Positions 61,851 to 64,000 of a DNA stretch of 64,000 nucleotides are shown in pieces. The number at the start of each line of letters is the position of its first letter. Position 1 is the first letter of the stretch. The notes under the pieces are model-generated. The model was not told the origin of the DNA. It did not search any database and saw nothing but the letters and a program-made list of their open reading frames with translations. Both the position numbers and the translations under genes were made by a program. The DNA comes from Myxococcota bacterium (GTDB lineage: Bacteria > Myxococcota_A > UBA9160 > UBA4427): positions 25,448-89,447 of the forward strand of contig JAPKBZ010000006.1 in the NCBI GenBank assembly GCA_028823175.1, written 5' to 3'.

Positions 61851-63080
61851 CTAGGCTTCGGGGCTGAAGCGGACCTTCATCTCCGCGCAGCTCCGCACCA
61901 GGGAAGAGGGGACGATCACGGGCCCGCCCTCGCTGAATTCCATGTCGGGCAGGCGTGCGAGCAATTCCCTGAAGGCGACCCGCATTTCCATGCGGGCAAG
62001 ATTGGCTCCGAGGCAGAAATGGCTGCCGATTCCGAATGCGAGGTGGCTCGGATTTCGGTCGATGCGGAAGGCCTCGGGATCTTCGAATTGCCTCGGGTCT
62101 CGGTTGGCCGACGGATAGACGACCAGGACCTTCTGGCCCGCTAGCAATTTTTCGCCGTGCAGTTCCGTTTCCTCGGTCACCGTTCGCCCGAAGCTGTGGA
62201 CGGGCGAGACGAGGCGCAGCATTTCCTCCACCGCCATGGGGATAAGTTCGGGGTCGTCCAAAACCTTCTGGCGCTCTTCGGGGTTTTCGATCAGCAACTC
62301 CATGCCGCCGGAAATCCCGTTTCGCGTCGTCTCGTTGCCCGCCACCATGAGTAGGGTGAGAAGCATGATGAGTTCGTCGTTGGCCAGGGCTCCCTGGTCA
62401 AACCCCGCCATTTCTTTCATGGCCTCGCGATTGTCGAAGGTCTTGAGAAGGCCTTCGTCGTGCGCTCCGACCAGAATGCTGACCAGATCGTCCTGGGGAT
62501 CCCGGCGGCGGGTCTCAAGAATATCGGTGAGGTAGGAGGAGTACTCGACGAAGGCTTGCCCCGCCGCTGCCATGATCTCGGGGTTGTCGAAATTTCCGTC
62601 TCCGGAAATCATGGCATCGGACCAGGCGTGGAAGCGATTTCGGTCCTTCTTGTGGATGCCCATCATCTCGGCAATCAGCAGCAGGGGCAGGGGAACGGCG
62701 ATGGATTCGACGAAATCACACTCGCCTTTCTTGGCGATGGTGTCGATGGCATCGGTGGTGATCTCGAGAAATGTTTCCTCGAGCTTTTTGACCATGCGAG
62801 GCGTGAAACCCCGGTTGATCATCGCTCTGAGGTGACCATGACGCGGTTCGGGTTCGTCGATCAATCCCAGCCGAGAGTCCAGCGCGGGGCGAACCCCCTG
62901 ATCCGAAGTGAAGAGAGACTGATCCTTCGATACGTAGGAGACATCGGCAAAGCGCGTAACCACCCAGAGTTGATCTTTTTCCGACCAGTAGACCGGGGCG
63001 TTGTCCCGAAGCCAGGCCAGGCGGGGAGTCATTTCAGGACCCCAGCTGGGGGCCGCGAGGTAGGAGATATCGGGGTTCAT
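61851..63080 (-). CDS. Cytochrome P450 (CYP125/142-like)
   Basis: A 409-aa soluble bacterial P450. The I-helix MVAGNETTRNGISGGM, the ExxR pair in VEEMLRLV, and the haem loop FGIGSHFCLGANLAR with Cys356 are all intact. The I-helix GNETTRN is characteristic of the CYP124/125/142 group that oxidises the terminal methyl of steroid and isoprenoid side chains, but the subfamily is not certain. ATG 63080 follows AAGGAG; TTG 63098 is the alternative. It lies 85 bp downstream of a TetR gene on the same strand and is probably co-regulated by it. Redox partners are not in the window. Confidence 0.9.
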   Translation of the reverse strand: MNPDISYLAAPSWGPEMTPRLAWLRDNAPVYWSEKDQLWVVTRFADVSYVSKDQSLFTSDQGVRPALDSRLGLIDEPEPRHGHLRAMINRGFTPRMVKKLEETFLEITTDAIDTIAKKGECDFVESIAVPLPLLLIAEMMGIHKKDRNRFHAWSDAMISGDGNFDNPEIMAAAGQAFVEYSSYLTDILETRRRDPQDDLVSILVGAHDEGLLKTFDNREAMKEMAGFDQGALANDELIMLLTLLMVAGNETTRNGISGGMELLIENPEERQKVLDDPELIPMAVEEMLRLVSPVHSFGRTVTEETELHGEKLLAGQKVLVVYPSANRDPRQFEDPEAFRIDRNPSHLAFGIGSHFCLGANLARMEMRVAFRELLARLPDMEFSEGGPVIVPSSLVRSCAEMKVRFSPEA

Positions 63081-63165
63081 TCGTTTGCACTCCTTCAAGA
63101 GAATTTGGATGAATCGGCAAAGATTCAGGGAAAGATCGCTGGACGTTTTGGTTCGGACAAGCGGA

Positions 63166-63810
63166 TCAGTCTTCGGCCTCGATCAAGCTGGCGAAGAGTT
63201 CTCCGTAGAACTTGCTGCTCTCGGCGAGGCCCTCGGCAGAAAGCGGGTTATTACCCATCAGGCTTTCGGTGAGGCTCGCCGTCGTGAAATGACCGACTAC
63301 GATGTTGAAGAACGTGACGAGCAGGTAGGGCATCTGGTCGGGGCCCCAGCGACGTACCGCAGGGGTGGACTTCAATATTTTCATGCTTTGGGCGATCGCC
63401 GGGCGCAGCCAGTTCTCGAGCAGGGGCGCGAGGTGGTGCCCTCCGGCGAGCAGTTCGTATTGGACCAAGCGGGGAAGGTTCGGTCGATCGCCGAGCAGCA
63501 TCATCATCTCGCGGATCAGGCTATTGGGCTCGGGGTAGTCCCCGCTGCCGTCTTCCATAGAGGCGGAGAGCACGCTCAGCACCGGGCCCATGCCGCGTTC
63601 GAGGACGGCCGCGTAGAGCGCCTCCTTGTTGGCAAAATGGTTGTAGAGGCTGGGGATGCGGATCCCGACGACGTCGGCGACATTGCGCAAGGTGGTGCCG
63701 GCGTAGCCCTTGCGAGCAAAGCAGGCCTCGGCGGCGTCGAGGATATGCTCGGAGGTCTCCTGGCCGCGCCGCCGGGGCGGGGTGGGGGCAATTTCGGGGC
63801 TGGGGGGCAC
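63166..63810 (-). CDS. TetR/AcrR family transcriptional regulator
   Basis: A 214-aa repressor-type protein. The N-terminal helix-turn-helix is GTTLRNVADVVGIRIPSLYN, with HFANKEALYAAVLERG following, as in TetR proteins. The ligand domain is typical in length (about 150 residues), possibly for an acyl-CoA or lipid. A palindromic site lies 31 bp upstream of its start, pointing to autoregulation and control of the P450. Confidence 0.9.
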   Translation of the reverse strand: MPPSPEIAPTPPRRRGQETSEHILDAAEACFARKGYAGTTLRNVADVVGIRIPSLYNHFANKEALYAAVLERGMGPVLSVLSASMEDGSGDYPEPNSLIREMMMLLGDRPNLPRLVQYELLAGGHHLAPLLENWLRPAIAQSMKILKSTPAVRRWGPDQMPYLLVTFFNIVVGHFTTASLTESLMGNNPLSAEGLAESSKFYGELFASLIEAED

Positions 63811-63840
63811 GCGATTCCTTCGGTCCGGGTGATTTGAGAG

Positions 63841-63858
63841 AACTAACTAGCGTTAGTT
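63841..63858. promoter_or_regulatory. Palindromic operator, probable TetR site
   Basis: AACTAAC-TAGC-GTTAGTT: a perfect 7-bp inverted repeat with a 4-base spacer, 31 bp from the TetR start. TAAC-N4-GTTA dyads are common TetR-family operators. Confidence 0.75.
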
Positions 63859-63922
63859 TCCCTCAATGGACGCGAATGTCAAGGTGCCCAATGACCCCCC
63901 GCGGGGGATCTGAATACGCTCT

Positions 63923-63958
63923 CGGTGCCGGTGCCGGTGCCGGTGCCGGTTCCGGTGG
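63923..63958 (+). repeat. CGGTGC hexamer tandem repeat
   Basis: Six tandem 6-base units: four perfect CGGTGC followed by CGGTTC and CGGTGG. Lies between the operator and the window edge; a slippage-prone tract, not a CRISPR array. Confidence 0.8.
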
Positions 63959-63963
63959 AGGGG

Positions 63964-64000
63964 CTAGCGGATCGCGACGGGGTTAATGATGGCCTGAACG
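63964..64000 (-). CDS. Possible 3' end of a gene continuing outside the window
   Basis: On the minus strand the last 37 bases read VQAIINPVAIR followed by TAG at 63964-63966, a reasonable C-terminus. Only 11 codons are visible, so no product can be given and it may be chance. Confidence 0.25.
   Translation of the reverse strand, partial: VQAIINPVAIR

Noticed and set aside
63923..63958. CRISPR array
   Set aside because: Units are 6 bases and adjacent, without spacers; a simple tandem repeat.
1..64000. Insertion sequences, prophage, tRNA or rRNA genes
   Set aside because: No transposase, integrase, terminal repeat pair, tRNA cloverleaf or rRNA segment was recognised on reading; short RNAs could still be missed.

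Overview
The window is GC-rich, gene-dense and almost entirely catabolic: about 58 protein genes, no rRNA or tRNA genes recognised, and no phage, insertion-sequence or CRISPR structure. A signal-peptide-bearing outer-membrane beta-barrel (about 12.0-12.6 kb) points to a diderm bacterium. A KstD-like flavoprotein, an LLM/F420-type oxidoreductase, a P450 and many CaiB/BaiF CoA-transferases resemble the lipid and steroid catabolism of Actinobacteria and of uncultured deltaproteobacteria-like or Binatota-like lineages. I cannot assign a taxon from the sequence alone.

Layout. 0-12 kb: an Ltp2-like thiolase-fold protein with its DUF35 partner, a two-gene acyl-CoA dehydrogenase, a double CaiB protein, MaoC and crotonase enzymes, a SpoU RNA methylase, and a three-domain MaoC-DUF35-MaoC fusion. 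12-17 kb: outer-membrane protein, KstD-like dehydrogenase, LLM oxidoreductase, an unusual crotonase, and a zinc-finger plus histone-fold protein. 17-22 kb (minus strand): nitronate monooxygenase, a small unknown, etfB, etfA, DUF35 and a Cys-containing thiolase. 22-33 kb (plus): a three-subunit acetone-carboxylase-type operon, three consecutive CaiB genes, a polytopic haem-oxidase-like membrane protein and an unknown protein. 34-42.5 kb: a MenB/BadI-like crotonase facing a molybdenum hydroxylase operon (FAD, 2Fe-2S and Mo subunits) that runs on into an amidohydrolase, a second Ltp2-like/DUF35 pair and a hydratase. 42.5-45 kb: an ETF-beta lysine methyltransferase homologue, an N-terminal glutamine amidase (NTAQ1 family), a FemAB/BioF2-like GNAT protein and a thioesterase. 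45-56 kb: more CaiB proteins, a CoxG-like protein, a membrane NarI/HdrD-type Fe-S oxidoreductase (candidate ETF:quinone oxidoreductase), an MFS transporter and a hydratase. 56-64 kb: aldehyde dehydrogenase, HupE-like protein, VOC enzyme, a thioredoxin-like protein overlapping a UGSC-family selenoprotein with in-frame UGA, the fluoride channel CrcB, and P450 plus TetR with a palindromic operator.

How it may fit together (inference). Acyl-CoA dehydrogenases, MaoC hydratases and Ltp2-like aldolases held by DUF35 domains match the known logic of steroid or isoprenoid side-chain shortening. Electrons would go to EtfAB and then to a membrane Fe-S quinone reductase. The KstD-like enzyme and P450 would attack the ring or side chain, CaiB enzymes would move CoA between acids, and the carboxylase would recover a ketone. 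The least expected items are the UGSC selenoprotein pair, the NTAQ1/GNAT pair and the zinc-finger histone-fold protein.
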